A DNA stretch of 64,000 bases from the NCBI RefSeq assembly GCF_037975245.1, contig NC_092573.1:16606265-16670264 (forward strand), in the 5' to 3' direction. The notes below the pieces were generated by a model that saw only the letters and a program-made list of their open reading frames with translations, was not told the origin of the DNA and did no database searches. Shown here one piece after another: positions 41,318 through 54,763 of this stretch (within the stretch, counting starts at the first letter, position 1; each line of letters opens with the position of its first letter). Origin of the DNA: Apostichopus japonicus. Lineage: Eukaryota; Echinodermata; Holothuroidea; Aspidochirotida; Stichopodidae. The position numbers and the translations under genes are program-made.

Positions 41318-42952
41318 GTAAGTTTAGTTATTCTGTAAGTGAACGTGACAATACTGAGAAATGCTTCTAGACTCACGACTAAATTAAATAGAAGACTGCT
41401 TTTGATTCGCTTGCGTAAACGTAGACCTAACGTTAAATGTATACATTAAGTTATATAATAGGCTAGCAGCTGTTTGTCATGGTCAACTCATACTTGTCAG
41501 AGAATCACGGACGAACGGAGGATTTATACTGCTACTTAGTGTATTCTATTCGTAAGTTTAGTTACGCCTAGTCCTATAACTTAGTGTATCCTTCTAGTCC
41601 CTTTTACATAGTAGGGCTTATACTTAGGCTATACTAGGCAGTACGTTTTAAAATGGCCTTGAGCATTGGCCTATCGTAACGCTAAAACCATTTTTTTTTA
41701 GAGTAAACGTATTCATTAGATGCAATTTATTATTACTGGTTTGCCATTTTAGCAGGTAGCAAGTATACCAAGGCTGATGTGGATTGGTGATACAAATAGA
41801 CCTAACTAAGGCTATAATATGGTAGTGATCTAGCCCTTATCATAGCAGTGTATGCAAATGCAGACAGTTGGAGTGAGTATTTTGAAAGCATTGTATCTTC
41901 CCAATACTTCATCCTGCATACTTTTTTTTGAACCAAAATGAAGCCCAGAGAACGATCTTACCAATGATGTATATATTTTTTTGGAGGGGGGGGTGTGGTT
42001 ATATTGAACATCTTTCCAAACTATTCATTTGAAAGTTTGTTTACGTTTAAAATTCTTAGAAATTTGACCTATGACCTATTCATGTTTCTAAAAATCAACT
42101 GGAAGTTAGATCAGCCCAGCAGCCTCATTAATCTTCAGAAGAAGCTAAATACATTACAAAGATACCTTGAAAAGCATTGGTCTATTTAGTGTGGCAGAAA
42201 TTATGACTGAAATTTCCCCAACAATCCTGAAATATTTGTCAAAATCCAGCAAATTACCGACAAAAGTACTGAGTATACATACTATACAGACACAGACTAC
42301 ACTCTCCTTAAAGAAAAACAACTCATATCTCTGCCATTTTCCAACCAATTTCACCACAATTGGTATCAGAAGAAAGGAAATTTTATAGAAAAATACAAAA
42401 TAACATAAAAAACAAGATGACAACCCAATTCATTGACGTTTAGTTAATTGCTATTAGACAGAAGAGATGCCATTTGGGACCTAATTTGCATATTTGCATA
42501 CAGAATGAGCTCAAATTGAATAAAAGTCATGTGCCATGAAATTCTGAACTTCGCACCTGTCCATTGATATATAGGTTCCTGTACAAAATATTCTAAATTA
42601 TTCTAATATTCTAAATTACATTAAAAGAGACACCCCCCCCCCCCGAAGACTGCATTATTATCTCATGAGTTTACAAGGAGTTAAATATTCTGAATGTTTA
42701 CCACTTTGAAAATCGAAGCAAGCCAATTATATGTAAATGTGAGTGTCACCATGCCTACCTGTACTTTAGGGCTAACTTTAACTTAAGCTGTGGCTGTATG
42801 CAGTTAGCACACTAGATGTCTCATTTTTTCTTTGATTGCTTAAATAATTCGTTTAGTTGGTATAACACTACTGTCTGTGGATATCAAGGAAACTTATGTA
42901 CATATAATATAGTCAACAAAAACCATAGTGTTTAAACTTGTCTTTTTTTCAG

Positions 42953-43250
42953 ATGGGAAAAACAATGCTGCAATCCATTTGTTACCACATTTGTTTCCTG
43001 AGAGACGCAAAGGGGCAAACTATCTGTAAAGGAATCATGTGCAGCCATCGTAGACTTGCATTGTGTAAGTTTGCATGTCCTTGTGCTCACCAAATTTGTA
43101 ATTATGTCAGTTTGTGTTTTAAATTGACTTCAGGAAGAGTTGTTTCTTTGTCATTACATTTTCAGACCCGTCACATCGGATGACTTGAGGGATTGTTGTT
43201 ATTGTAAGAGTGTTTAGATTCGTTGTGCTTAATACTCAGCAGTACAATAA
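42953..43250 (+). CDS. Candidate terminal exon of the same unknown gene
   Basis: The acceptor TGTCTTTTTTTCAG is strong. Joined to the exon at 41206-41317 the frame reads on as DGKNNAAIHLLPHLFPERR and stops at 43027-43029. An AATAAA lies near 43245. The joint peptide looks like a short globular domain end, but I do not know the family. Another frame is open to 43183 from the ATG at 42953 (MGKTMLQSICYH..., Cys-rich), and cannot be excluded. Confidence 0.35.
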
Positions 43251-44160
43251 AAAATCCAATCAATGTGATGATTGTGTGTTTTACATTGTAAATGTAATAT
43301 TTAGTACACAAACAGTAACATGAAATTGATATACTGTCATAGCATTCAGTGTCCCAAGAATGCTAATGGTCAGTTTAATGCAAATATGTTTCATGTCACA
43401 AACTTCACTATTGTTCCATTTTCTTTCAAGAAGATTATATCGGTTCATTTCATTCTTCATTCTTTATTTGGTCCTGGTTGATTGTTGACTCTTAATTGAA
43501 ATAAAACTATTATCTCTGCAGCAGATTATGAAAATACTGCTTCTGTATGGGTGACTATAGGAAAGTTTTATCTTTGTCATTTTCGTCATGGCCGACAGTT
43601 GATTATGATTTAAGTTTAGCTTTAAAATGATATTTACTATAAACGTTGAAGAGGTGGGGTATTTATGTGAAAAGTGAAGGCAAAATAACTTCAGTGTTAA
43701 CTGGCTACCACCAAATATTCAAGATCCTTCCTCTTACTTGAGGATGTATAAGTATTGATCCGTTGTGCTTAATAGTATTACATCATAATCATGTCAAAGA
43801 GCTGATAGTAAGTTTAATTTGTTGGAACAGTACTACAGTGCTCCATTATATACCAGCATGTTTAAGTCACATGACATAGAAGATTATGTTAACTTGGAAT
43901 GTTCATGGGTTGATGTTTGTAATTGAACCTAAAGTAACTATGAACAGATCATTTTATGTATCTTTGCAAGAAATTTTAGCTAGTGCTGCTGGTAGAGTTG
44001 TATCTTTGTCAAATTTTACAATCAGACAGTTGATTATGTTAATTTTGGTGAGCTTTCAATATCTTACTACATGTCGAGGGAGTTGGTTGAAAAAGTCGAC
44101 CAAATGCTTTTTGTACATGCATCTCAGAAAATAAAACAATAAATCAGTTAATTTTCGTAA
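43130..44160 (+). repeat. Diverged ~430-bp tandem repeat overlapping the putative 3' exon
   Basis: The words GAGTTGT.TCTTTGTCA and GACAGTTGATTATG recur at about 43136, 43560 and 43992, giving a period near 428 bp. A TTGTGCTTAATA word occurs at 43222 and 43762. AATAAA-type signals lie near 43245, 43499 and 44130. This looks like duplication of a 3'-exon or 3'-UTR segment. Confidence 0.55.
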
Positions 44161-44243
44161 GCATGCACCTTTAAGAGATAGTACCTCTTGTTCATGTTTT
44201 TGTTATTACCTTTTGTTTATGTTTTTGTTATATTTTTGTATTA

Positions 44244-44445
44244 TAGGTAAAAGTGGGATATACATTGCTGAAAGATTTCAACCGTTTGAAAGTATGCTAT
44301 CAATGTGGTTACGACCGCCTAATGTATCTGATGCAAACTGTCATCCATAACTGGACACAAAAGTCAAAATATCATGGCTGTAGTTCACTATTCATGCATC
44401 ATTGTAGATGTACGGGATACCATCTTAAGTGTTGAAATAAAAGGT
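44244..44445 (+). CDS. Possible alternative last exon
   Basis: TTTTTGTATTATAG at about 44233-44246 is an acceptor-like stretch. A 60-codon frame from 44253 (MGYTLLKDFNRLKVCYQCGY) contains several Cys and His residues (CYQCG, HHCRCTGYH) and ends at TGA directly before AATAAA at about 44437. I cannot connect it in frame to the exon at 42953, and the family is unknown. It may be part of a different transcript or a non-coding 3' exon. Confidence 0.22.
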
Positions 44446-47400
44446 TTGAATTCATCGAATGTTCTGAATTATTTGTGTTGTCATTCCTTTTTGTTGTCTC
44501 TTAAATGTGCCTTTCTGTGATCGATTTAATAAAAAAAAGTGCATCAATCTGCTTTTAATAATTAACCTAAAACATGTGTAATCGCTTACTGAACGGGTGC
44601 TATGTAGAAATCGCTGCAAAATTTTACATAATAATTTTGCAGTTGCGTTACATGCTGATCAAGTCAAACTTTACAAAACAGCAGTAAAGTGATATGTTTT
44701 AGTGTTCTTATTCGACATGAAAATCAAGTAAATTTTTACTTAACCTATGTAAACAATTTTCTCAGTGTAAGAAAAAGTATAAGCGGTGATAATTTCAACC
44801 TTTTTAAGGACAATTTGATAGAGCAACTTCATGCATAGTCACTAGTTTACACTTTACCCGATCTTATTTCTTTATACATTAAGCCGCAAGCAATTATGTA
44901 TACCGACATGAAGAAATCATGTTTACAACACTGCCCTGCATACTTTGTCTTCAGTATATATTTTTATGCTGATACTCCGAAGAACTTTTTAAATCTGGTT
45001 AGTTCTAGGATGAACCCATGCATATGGATCATCGAGTTATCGAATTGTCTAAGATTGAATATAAGAAGGAAGCTATGATCACCAAGCATACTGACTCATG
45101 TTGACACATTTCAAAGACAGTTTTAGTCTCTATAATAAGACCACCAGTGAGCATCCTCTATAACAGAGATATAGTTCACGGCTGTCGCGGCTTGATCCTA
45201 ACTTACAGAGAGGATTCATGCATTCTTTTAGGCGTTAACACACACAAACACAACTGCCCGGATAAACGTCTCGAAATAGCAAGATCCTTGAATGACAGTG
45301 CGCATGCATATACGATCACTAACGTCTAAATTTTATGTTCTCAACGGAAGGGAATAAATCTTATGTAGATCTGTAGAATACAAGAAGTGTCTACAGGCTA
45401 GTATTTCATCATTTACATTTTAGTTAACGTTGCAACTGATATGATTACCCTTGCAGACTTAACCTAAGCGAAATGTTCATGTTTTTGATTGCAGTTGTCA
45501 AATCAGCGGTTAAGGCACATCTACCGATGGGTTTACTTACCAAAACAATGTGACGAAAGGTATTCACAAACAGCTGGCTATTGAACTAATACAATAACTT
45601 TTTGTCACATGTTTGTCCTTCGTATTCACAAGAATTACCTGACATATATGCATTGCCATGTACGTCGCTTTCTTTCAAGTGGGTCGGTGACATTGTAAAT
45701 GAAATCTGAGTGCCATTTTTGGGTCGGTCCTCAGCAAAAGTGTGCAAATGTGGACCATGAGCAAGTTTTTAGCGGCCTTTCAGAAACAAATGTATTGAAA
45801 AAATTTGTTTAGACCCTGTCACTATAGTACCCTAGAAATACTTCTGTTTTTATTCGGTCAGTGCGACTCTAGTTTGGGTCAAAGTCATGACGTATGTAGG
45901 GAAGCGCGGAATTTGGTAAATCTCGTTGAAGCGATGATAATGTCAGGCTGTCGGATAGATTCATGCTCGCCTGTTTTTTTTTCGGATAGGAATTGGTAGT
46001 GTCCGTGTACATTTATAATAATAATAATACGATTACGAAAGTTTTTATAATTTTCATCAAAGCTTGGTAAATATTAGGATTATACAAATCACTTCTCCGA
46101 TCTGAATTAATAGTTATGGCTTGATAATGTTCGATAGACCGAGTGTTCCGAATCGTCGGAACCACCCACAGTTTAGACGTAATAATAATAATACGATTAC
46201 GACTCGAAAGCTTTCCTTTAGTTGACGTTTTAGCGTTTTATCCAGAAATTTCTATATGTTTATGAAATGGCCACGTTTAATCCGACCATTATCACGTCCT
46301 TTGCCAAATTTCGAAATTGTGGAATTACTCCTTTTAAATAGGCTTTATTTCACGCACGAATTTGTTTGCCACCATCCTATAGTGCCTTACTACTATAGGC
46401 CTACCTAGGAATATAGCTCTATCAATGTTACATATATGGGCTAGGTCAAAGGCGCTCCCAAAGTTGGCCAAACATTGGCCCGACTATTCGTGATTGTCCC
46501 ATTTTTGCATCGAACAACACTAACAGAGGAACAGCCCAGTCACAAACTGGGCCAAAAACACTAAGTTAAAACTTGAGTTAAAACTTAATAGTTAATCGTA
46601 TTTGGCTAAACTATACTATTTAACTAAGTTTGCCTAGAAAGCTGAAAATGTCATAATTTATGTAGCAAACTTTAAATCCAACATTTTCTTGTGGGGGTTG
46701 CCTTATACCCCTCCTCATGACTCGTTGTGCAACTAAAGAAATATTGTTACCCTATAGCCAGGCAACATATATATAAACGAAAAGACAAGAAGCTAGCCGG
46801 GCAACCGTACACTACAAGACACCATCGGTAATGTTGTGGACAAGATTTACTAAAGTATTGACGACCAATTCTACCCTCCCTGATCGACTAGATGGAAAAA
46901 GTAATTTAATGAGGATAGCCATTTATTTGGTCGAATAATAAAGCTGGTTTGTCAGTTATTACTTGGTAAATATGGTCAACGAATATTTATTGAATATTGT
47001 AAGGTCAGCTACAGCACTGAGTAGAAACTAGGAAAACTCAATTACCTGCGTGTGAATGCGGGTGCGTGTGTGGGTGTTTTTAATGTCGATTTCTCGTTCC
47101 GAAACATATGTTATATAACTCTAATGAGCGGCAGTACTCAGAATGTAGTATTTGTGTAACAAAATGTCAGTTAATTCTGAAATAACAGCTCGAAACTTCC
47201 GCGCTTGGTCAGTCTAATGTTAGCTTAAGCTCTGGCAGATTCTTGCCGTATCTGAAATCTATCGCGTTGACCAACTACTACCTTTCTATACCATGTGCAG
47301 CACTGAATCGCTAGGGGCACTTACCGTGTTATGCAGAGATACGTAGGCCATATTCTTTATATTTTCAGTTATGTTTAAAACCAACCATAGCAATTCGTTT

Positions 47401-49976
47401 GGCATTCGCTTGGCACTGAACTCGGCGTGAAGTCATGTTAGAGTGCAGTAACATATGTACGGTTTAGTGTACAAAATGTGCCATGTTTATGATTGTTGTA
47501 CAGTACGATATCCCCACAAAATTGTATCGTTGCCCTAGTCAGTATAACCATGAAAGGTGTATTTTGTTTAGTTGGCGATCTGTCACTGAATGTTCGTAAC
47601 TAAAACGAAAGAAAGGAAAGAGAAAAAACAGAAGAGCTTGGAAGAAATAAAGTATTGTAGCAATCACAAGAATTCGTGGGCATCCCAAACTAACACAGCA
47701 TTATTTTGAAGCATACAAACTATCCGTCTAAACTAGTTTGCCCAAAATCAATCACATCTGTTTTGATCAAATGAAAGCGTTATCAATAAGAGAAGAGCAT
47801 ATGAATTTCGTGGGCACCCCCAAAGTAAAATATTCTGCGGTTTATGCTCGCAGCATAGAGTCAATTTCAACAAATCTCATACCCTGAACCCATACCGAAG
47901 GACCACCGGAAAGTACGGAATCAAGTGAAATGACACAACGTTTGGAACATTATAGCATGTCACATCCCCGCCTACACCCCTCGATGTCCATATCCGTTGT
48001 AACATGTTACATAGTTTTCTTTTTAAGGCTACAGTAATAACGTGCTATAGCCTTCTTCTAATAAGCTTGTATTTAATGTATATGTAATTTACAGAAAACA
48101 ATTAATTGCGCATAATTGTAAATGATGTGAAACGATGTCAAGCTTATGCTACATTGATTAAATGCCGTAATGCTGCTAACATGTCAGCAATCATCTCATT
48201 AAAATTTACAATTACGGATGTTCAAAGCGTTCGATTTACTCTAACGTGCAAGGAATTACTCCACACTGATCCATTTGTGATGCAGAATCTAAACAAAATA
48301 CACACTAGAGTGTATTGATGCAGATAATTCAGTTCATGTAAGATAATTTCTGCACCGCCCTTGTGTCGACTGCAGGTTCACCTAGTCGATAATAATGTGC
48401 TTATAAATAATGTACATAGATACTGAATATACAAATGCTTCAAGAGCTTTAAGAAGAGAAGCATGTTAATAACTGATATCTTCATTCTAATTAGTGATAG
48501 TGATGCATCATGGTAGTCTCTCTGAATCACTAACTTGTCGCGGCCAGCCAGTGAAATGATTTTGCTCGGAGTGTCACCCTTCACTAGACCTTCACCCATT
48601 GTTGCGATGTTTCAATGTAAAGGGATTGAGACTGTAAGTTCGAAACCAGAGTTAACTTGATAAATGTTCAGACTTGAAGGGCCAGGTTTTACAGGTATCA
48701 TTAAATCTCGTTTTGATGGATACAAAGGCAAGCGTATAGAATGTAAGACTTATTGACTGAGGTCGCAGTAATATTTGGGCATTCCTCCAGTTGTTGGACT
48801 ACTTTCCTATGATGTATTGGTAACAACAGTGATTTTATGTGAACCTCTCAAAATTTTAACTCGATGGTTCGTCACAACGTTACAACAGATAGTACGGAAG
48901 TATACACAGGGCATTTTCATAAACTTACTGACTTCCTGAACATGTTCAGAAACAAACACAATGAGTTGTTTACGCAAGAGTGTGATTGCTTGGCATTCTA
49001 GATTTCAGTTCGCTGTGGAACAAGCATGTACATTATGATTGTACACCGCGGACTATAAGCAACTGCAGCTGATTCTTAAATCACGTAAACTACCTTTCAC
49101 TGACTAAAAGGCATGACTTATCGTTTATCTCATGGTCGATATAGATCGTAAACTTCCGTTGAAGGTTGCGGAGCCTCTTCATGAATCAGACACCCATCAA
49201 AGTTAAATTGCAATTTCAGGCTCCTCTATCCACGATGTGTTTGAAATCGATGTTTGCTGTAAAAATGAAAGGAAAATCAGACCTCTTAGCAAAGTAATAA
49301 ACAATTGGAAGGTAAGTTGACGAGATCAGTGGCAACTCACGAAAGCTTTTAAATGTATTAACATAAAATGAGCGACTTTGCTAGCAATTCAGTGTTTTCA
49401 TTACTAATCTTCGAATATTTCAAATAATAACAATACTGTTTTTTTGTAATGAACATTCGATCACGGTTCCTTTTTTTAGGGAATGTTATTTTAATATGCG
49501 GAATGAAATATATGCTACTTTCATTTAAATATATCTGGAGATACATCTATTAAATTGTATTGAATTTATTGAGATCAATTCTAGAAAGTTATTTTGAAAG
49601 TTGATTGGTCCAATGACTCTTATGTTATTTAAACTAATTTGTGAGTTTTTTTTATATATTTGGTGCAACCATCATTTCATAATTTGAAAGAAATGATTTT
49701 GTTTGAGTCTTTAAGAGTTCGGCGTTGTTCGTGGCGAGTGGATAAGGACAAACTGCACCATAGAAACGTATTATCCAAGAAAGGTTTTATACATATATTT
49801 TTTTTAAATTAAAGAATCGTTACATGCAATTAATGACTGTGGAAGCATTCGTTCTTTGTAGTCATGCATCCCCTTTAACGGAGAGTAGTTTTGTATCACC
49901 TTCGCAACAGCGTTGCCCACTATCCACTTATGTGCAGATAAGTCAGTTACAACCATTTTGTTCAGTGCAAATTCAA

Positions 49977-49977
<1 letters not shown>
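44446..49977. other. Long gene-poor stretch
   Basis: No domain recognised. A local duplication exists: AATAATAATACGATTACGA occurs at about 46022 and 46188. Near 49722, GTTCGTGGCGAGTGGATAAG resembles the A-box half of the tRNA head of the SINE at 31.6 kb, without a B-box. Open frames at 44896-45078, 45147-45329, 45805-45999 and 48106-48318 have no known motif. Confidence 0.45.

Positions 49978-50027
<50 letters not shown>
49978..50027. repeat. TA microsatellite
   Basis: About 25 uninterrupted TA units. Confidence 0.97.
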
Positions 50028-50030
<3 letters not shown>

Positions 50031-51875
50031 ACGGAATCAATAGCTTTTGTGGTACCGGTACATCACTTCAACTGTTTTCAAATGAATTTAACCGCAAGGA
50101 GTTATTCACAGGATTTATTCAAATATTTACGGCTGCATACCTTTGAAATGAAGCCGTGAACACGTTGCCAGTGGTTACGATCTTGCAGCAAACAAATATT
50201 AAATGAAATTACATGACTGCAAGTGCTACTGCGCTACAATTGATCATATTATAGATATGTCGTCCACAGTCGTCTGGAAAAATTCATTTCAAGTCAAAGA
50301 CATATTCACATATGTACGTACTATACAAAGGACACACGAAATGTATAAGAGACAGTATCATGGTTGAGCCTTGAGTTAGCCTCTCATGATCATGAATGAT
50401 GGATCAAGATAGCACCTGCTATAATCAGTGGAGCAAGACAAACGACCTCATCATGATTGTCGCAACCTGTTGATTAAACTTTAATGTACATCTATAGACT
50501 ATACTTGAATTTTAGAACTTTTTTCTTCAATTTTCCAGCAACGTCCAATGTCAAGCTGTAGTATTGCGCCAGACCAACCGTAACTTGTTTTCATTAAAAT
50601 TTACCTTAATTTAATACCTTTACTTGGAAACGTTAAGGAAAGTAAAGTTTTATTCAACCATAGAAATATATCAAAGTCATGAGGGGTTTTCCTTAGCGAT
50701 TAAATGCAACATTTTCTAAACGTCGTCTCCATCCCCCGCACCAACCCCCTCACTTCTTTGCAGCTACAAATGTTCTACAGCAAGAGTGAGTAACATAGAT
50801 ACAGTCAATGTTAACAGCCATCATCACCTTACATTTTAACGACATGCCATCCATTTTTTGTTTAATGTTACTGTTTATTGGTTTAGTAGTTATCTTAGTT
50901 CTTTCCGTTTTTGTACACGTTAAATGCTACTGTTACAAATTAAAACTCTTGCTTGGGCGCTGTCTGTTTCAATTAAATCTTAAGATTTATCGATCATTCA
51001 TCGTGGATACTCTATTACTTCCTAATTTTGTTCTTTATATAGATTTACGTGAGTCGATTTCTCAGTTGAATTAACAGTGTTTTTTTTTTATAATCATCAA
51101 ATTTTTTAAAGTACTTGTCAAATCAAGAATGGATAAAGTGGATTCCATGAAGTTGTCAAGGGCATGAATATGCCACTAATTTTCTATGAGTCGCACTTAA
51201 CCGACCCACCTGCGATCCACTCTTTCTTTATTTGCTTTATTGATTCAATTATATTAAAACCATCGCGATAAAGAATGTTTATTTCAAGTGTGCTTTATGT
51301 GGCCTTAAAAGATTGTTAGGAAAGTCTGTAGTTTTAAATTTAATTTAGCTGCACAAGAGTGAGCTGCGAATCCCCAAAGGTTGAATAATCACAAGGACAT
51401 TGCATGCATTGACTTTGTGTCTTTACTTTCACTGAAAGTGGTCAAGAGAAAACATTTATTGTTGATTTAAGGACAAATGCATATCTCTCTACTTTTCATT
51501 CTGAAAAGATATAGCAAATATGAAAGATACCTTTAAAGTGATGTATTGCTTACATATAGATGTATTTATTAAGCAATGGAAATGTTTCTCAAAATGCACT
51601 TTCAAACTGAATTCCTACGAAAATAAAGTATGAAATACGATGCCTCCTGTTTGTAGATATGCATGTGTGCATTGCCAGTAAATCTCTAATGAGATGGGAG
51701 ATTCCAAATGCATAATCTTATATTTGGAAATTTGTATTTCGTCTCCACTGTTAGCCTACAGATTTTGAGGATTATGTCCTTATATAAAATATCGTGAAAT
51801 GGACAACAAAGAAGTCAGATATGATAACATGTAGCATATTTATCAATTTATCAATACTTTCAATGTGTTCATTTC
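50028..51875. other. No gene seen
   Basis: No domain or repeat recognised. The hydrophobic 88-codon frame at 50808-51074 could encode a membrane segment but has no supporting context. Confidence 0.45.
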
Positions 51876-52002
51876 ACTGTATCGAATAATACTAGTTCTA
51901 TGATGTGACGTATTTGCTATACTCCAGAGATCTATCATGAAGCTATCCGACTCGGAAGTCATTTGTGCATCCTAACATCGGTTCACGGAACAGATTATGT
52001 GT
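51876..52002 (-). repeat. Old fragment of the internal-tRNA element (5' domain only)
   Basis: CTGTATCGAATAATACTAG, then AGAGATCTATCATG and TCATTTGTGCATCCTAA, match the 5' domain of copies B to E in order and spacing but are clearly more diverged. The tRNA part and tail are absent. Confidence 0.7.
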
Positions 52003-52978
52003 GTCTTACTTTGGTTGGGGGGGGGGGTGGCCTGGACATGAGAGTAAGTACTACATGTGTAGCATTTCAACCTTGTGTCAGGTTGGATTTTTGAAGGCCT
52101 TTGGGAAGATGAGCTACGGTTAACCATATAACCCTGTTCAAATTACGTTTCCCATAAAATCATGACACATACATTTACGTTATGGGGAAGTTATAGCAAA
52201 ACGTTCGATATGACATGAAAACGGGCTAGACATACCAGTCAAGAATTAACTGCATAACAATTATACAAGTCAAATTCAAAACGATTTCAATTCAACGCGG
52301 CGATATTAAGATAAAGCCCAATCTAGATCAGCAGTTGGAGCTACCAAATCACGAATAGGCAAATTCGTTTGAAGAGCACACTTGTGTAAAGGATGCTAGG
52401 CATTTCAGTTTTTATTATTCTAACAAACGAATCATCGATATGAAGTGGAGAAGTTGAGACAGCTATGAAGCATCTCCAAATCTGAAGTGTTTATTGAGTG
52501 TGTTCTGCCGTTTTGGGTATAATATCTGCATGAAATGCAATCATTCATCCTGCTTGAATAATCTGAATATCCGAGGGGAAATTGGATGCTGCTTTACATG
52601 TTATGCAGCCGTTGACCCCTTCTTAGTGTATATTTCACGTGTTGTAATACAAGCTGTAAGTTGTATAAATCAAGCTAACGATTCTCAACCAAATTATCAG
52701 ACACATGTTATTATTTGCATACCAGTTATACATTTTATTTCAAGAAAATGAACTTGCGCTTTCCTTGCCTGAGAATATGAAAATATTCAATGCAAGGTAG
52801 TATATGAAACGCTTCATATAGCTTACTGTCTAAGAGTAAAAAGTTAACATAGGTTTAATATAGCCTATTTGTAGGTTGTGAGACGTTTGCCTGCAGTTTT
52901 GAGAAATACATGGACAAATACAAAGTTAAGACTTGAAGATAAGATAAGAGTGATAGATCTAGATTGTTTACAAATTTG
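52003..52978. other. No gene seen
   Basis: A G homopolymer at about 52017-52027 and a Cys-rich 85-codon frame (52494-52751) without recognisable domain. Confidence 0.45.
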
Positions 52979-53080
52979 CATGCAATCAGGGTGTAGGAAG
53001 CTTCCAAAAAGTGGGGGTGGCACAACATCAGGGGGGCCCCAGTGCCCCCCCCCCCCCCGCTCCTACCCCCTGCATGCAAT
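52979..53080. mobile_element. 86-bp hAT MITE with 8-bp TSD
   Basis: The element 52987-53072 starts CAGGGTGTAGGAAGC and ends GCTCCTACCCCCTG. The termini are inverted copies at 11 of 12 outer positions, in hAT style. The octamer CATGCAAT flanks it on both sides (52979-52986 and 53073-53080). Its centre contains an AGGGGGGCCCC palindrome and a 15-base C run. At this size it is an extreme internal-deletion derivative. Confidence 0.88.
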
Positions 53081-54763
53081 ATACATCGACCTCTCGATAC
53101 AATCAGTATGTGCTATTTCGTGAAATGTACTACAGAATTAATGTTAACGTGTATGACTTTTCACTTGACATTGTATAAGAACAATGATATATATTGCTTA
53201 TAATCATTCCTCCTAGTATAGGCATTTAGCTATATATAGCGTCAATCATCATGTTCAGCAAAGTCTAGCAACTATTGAATTCTAATTGCTTAATTAATTA
53301 CTAAATGTTTATAGTGACTTTATCGTAAAATGTGTGCATAAAATATGAAATTGGGTAAACGAAATGTAAATCTCATTAATGCGATAGGTTCAAACCAAAA
53401 TCCAAACGTTTCTCAGATTTAAAGATTTTTTAACATGTAGACATTTTGTTGATGTTATTTTGGATATGCTGATATTATTGAAACATGAAATGGTTATATT
53501 AATATTGGCATGGTGATGTTACTTACTGATTCCAATTTTGGGTACCTTTGTTAATAAGGTGGTGTTCCGTAGGAGTTGACTTAAATAATACAATATACGA
53601 TGCACTAATCACCCAATTGAGACAATTTTCTACATATTTTACTTTCACGTCATGCTTCAACGCATATATACTCGCAGTACGAGTAGCACAGATATAACGG
53701 TTTCTATTTGATAAACTGTTCAATGCTTTGAAGCTTCGTATATAAGAGGATAATATAGAATGATATTAGCATTGGAAAATTATCCCAACTGAAGTATGAC
53801 AAAGGTTACATAAAGTCAAACAATAATATGCTTGGTTCTGACCCTAAACCAGCCTAACCCTATCTAATGGTAGCAATTAGTGCAATTATTATAACAGTGT
53901 TGATTATCAAAATGAGTCATATACACATCTCAAGGAAACGCATTCGATCTATGAATCTTATGTTCCTTAGACGTTACATGCTACAGTGTGATTTTTGTTG
54001 CTTAATTTCATAATACGTTGACACAGTTTATGTTATAAACACATGACTATCGATTGTTTTCTGATGAAACAATTACAATGTTTCTATCAAATCTTCCTGA
54101 GATCGCAGAAAACCGACTGTCTGATCATTTTAAAACGAGAAGATTGCATTGACTGATTCGCTATTCTCGAAAATTAATATTAGGGAACCCACTTTGAGTG
54201 AAAATAGTGCATTTATTTTGAAGACATCTTGACTCCAATTAGATCGAAAATGTTTATATGAACACAGGTTGCATATTTTGATATTACTTAAGCACTTTTC
54301 TTACGAGGCTCTCCATGATTATGTCTAGGCATATATGTTAGACAAAGGAGGTTAGTTTTTTACTTAATTGCTTTAGGCAAAAAATTAATTTTGATATTTT
54401 GCCACTATTGAAACACACTGCTATCGGCACGCGTTGTAGTTTTATACCACTTTGGATTGTTGAGGAATGACCCTTAAAGCACGTGAGGCTGGCCAATTTA
54501 AGTGATTGGACTATCGAATGAAACACACCGGCCATTAGATTAGTTCCGCAGATGCAAAACAATTACTCAATAGGAGAGCAAGAGTGTTCAAACCTAAACT
54601 ACTATACGTTTAACGTATAACAAATTTAAAATAGGACACTTGATGTTGAATATCATCCAATGGTGCTCTGTTCTTCGTAGTATTTAACAGAACATGTTTT
54701 GAATGCAACATTAGAATTACTAAAACAATTGATTAGCATCTACATGTAGTCCTACACTATAAG
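53081..54763. other. No supported gene
   Basis: A 66-codon minus frame (53523-53723) ends at a good donor (AATCA, then GTAAGT) and starts near a CAG acceptor-like site, but its peptide is not recognisable. Nothing else was seen. Confidence 0.4.

Noticed and set aside
52494-52751. Cys-rich 85-codon frame as a secreted peptide
   Set aside because: No signal peptide, splice context or recognisable cysteine spacing.
53523-53730. Minus-strand candidate exon with GTAAGT donor
   Set aside because: The donor is good, but the acceptor is poor, the peptide is not recognisable and no partner exon was found.
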